Position numbers and translations under genes: made by a program. Shown piece by piece: positions 19,996 to 20,104 of a stretch of 20,104 nt of DNA; the first letter of the stretch is position 1, and every line of letters begins with the position of its first letter. Where the stretch lies: positions 1 through 20,104 of the forward strand of contig DGHJ01000096.1 in the NCBI GenBank assembly GCA_002392625.1, read 5' to 3'. The notes under the pieces are model-generated. The model was not told the origin of the DNA and made no database searches. It saw only the letters and a list, made by a program, of their open reading frames with translations. The stretch is from Oscillospiraceae bacterium UBA3851. Its GTDB lineage: Bacteria > Bacillota > Clostridia > Oscillospirales > Oscillospiraceae.

Positions 19996-20104
19996 TCACA
20001 TCTCCTGCGGCCCCTGGTACTGGGCATTGCCGAAGCCCAGGATGCAATAGAAGATGATGGGCAGGAACAGGAGACCGATGCCGAAGCCGGTGCTCTTGCC
20101 GTAG
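19996..20104 (-). CDS. DUF5684-like membrane protein, C-terminal fragment
   Basis: Only the last 36 codons are in the window. The translation contains YGKSTGFGIGLLFLPIIFYC followed by ILGFGNAQYQGPQEM and a stop. The pattern of a GK-S-x-GFG-x-G-L-x-FLP segment running into a hydrophobic helix and ending ILGFG-x-AQY is typical of the C-terminus of small multi-helix proteins grouped as DUF5684, sometimes next to signal peptidases. Function is unknown. Confidence 0.72.
   Translation of the reverse strand, partial: YGKSTGFGIGLLFLPIIFYCILGFGNAQYQGPQEM

Overview
The window looks like chromosomal DNA of a GC-rich, anaerobic, Gram-positive member of the Clostridia, probably an Oscillospiraceae-type gut bacterium. 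The reasons are strong AGGAGG-type ribosome binding sites, lipoprotein signal peptides on the sugar-handling proteins, a DegV protein, tandem FeoA plus FeoB, and a DUF5684-type membrane protein end. The taxon is an inference; no rRNA or other marker is present. Coding density is high, and every gene except degV lies on the minus strand.

Layout, left to right. (1) 1-791: the start of a ferrous-iron uptake operon (feoA, feoA, feoB truncated by the window edge). It has a near-consensus promoter, several TTAG-N6-CTAA boxes and an intercistronic terminator ahead of feoB. (2) 841-1847: degV, the only plus-strand gene, with its own promoter and terminator. (3) 1847-3386: a MerR-type regulator carrying membrane helices and a zinc ribbon, overlapping a CPBP-family membrane protease-like gene by 4 bp, with a typical 19-bp-spacer MerR promoter. 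(4) 3445-4488: an AT-rich island with a second CPBP gene, enclosed by inverted repeats, probably acquired. (5) 4505-5385: an SDR oxidoreductase with its own promoter. (6) 5401-5660: copy 1 of a dispersed, highly structured repeat. (7) 5695-18630: a nine-gene starch/maltodextrin operon. (8) 18668-19593: a secreted lipase-like gene with promoter and terminator. (9) 19643-19961: copy 2 of the structured repeat, in opposite orientation. (10) 19996-20104: the C-terminus of a DUF5684-like protein.

The starch operon is read right to left: starch-binding lipoprotein, lipoprotein alpha-amylase, lipoprotein type I pullulanase, small PH-like membrane protein, ABC ATPase with an unusual C-terminal extension, RDD membrane protein, solute-binding lipoprotein, and two MalF/MalG permeases. 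Together they form a complete surface route: bind starch, cut alpha-1,4 and alpha-1,6 bonds at the cell surface, capture the maltodextrins and import them. No dedicated regulator gene is visible in the operon.

The most unusual items are the structured repeat pair, whose paired arms differ in sequence between copies but remain complementary; the ATPase with what look like extra TOBE-like repeats; and the membrane-anchored MerR regulator translationally coupled to a CPBP gene.
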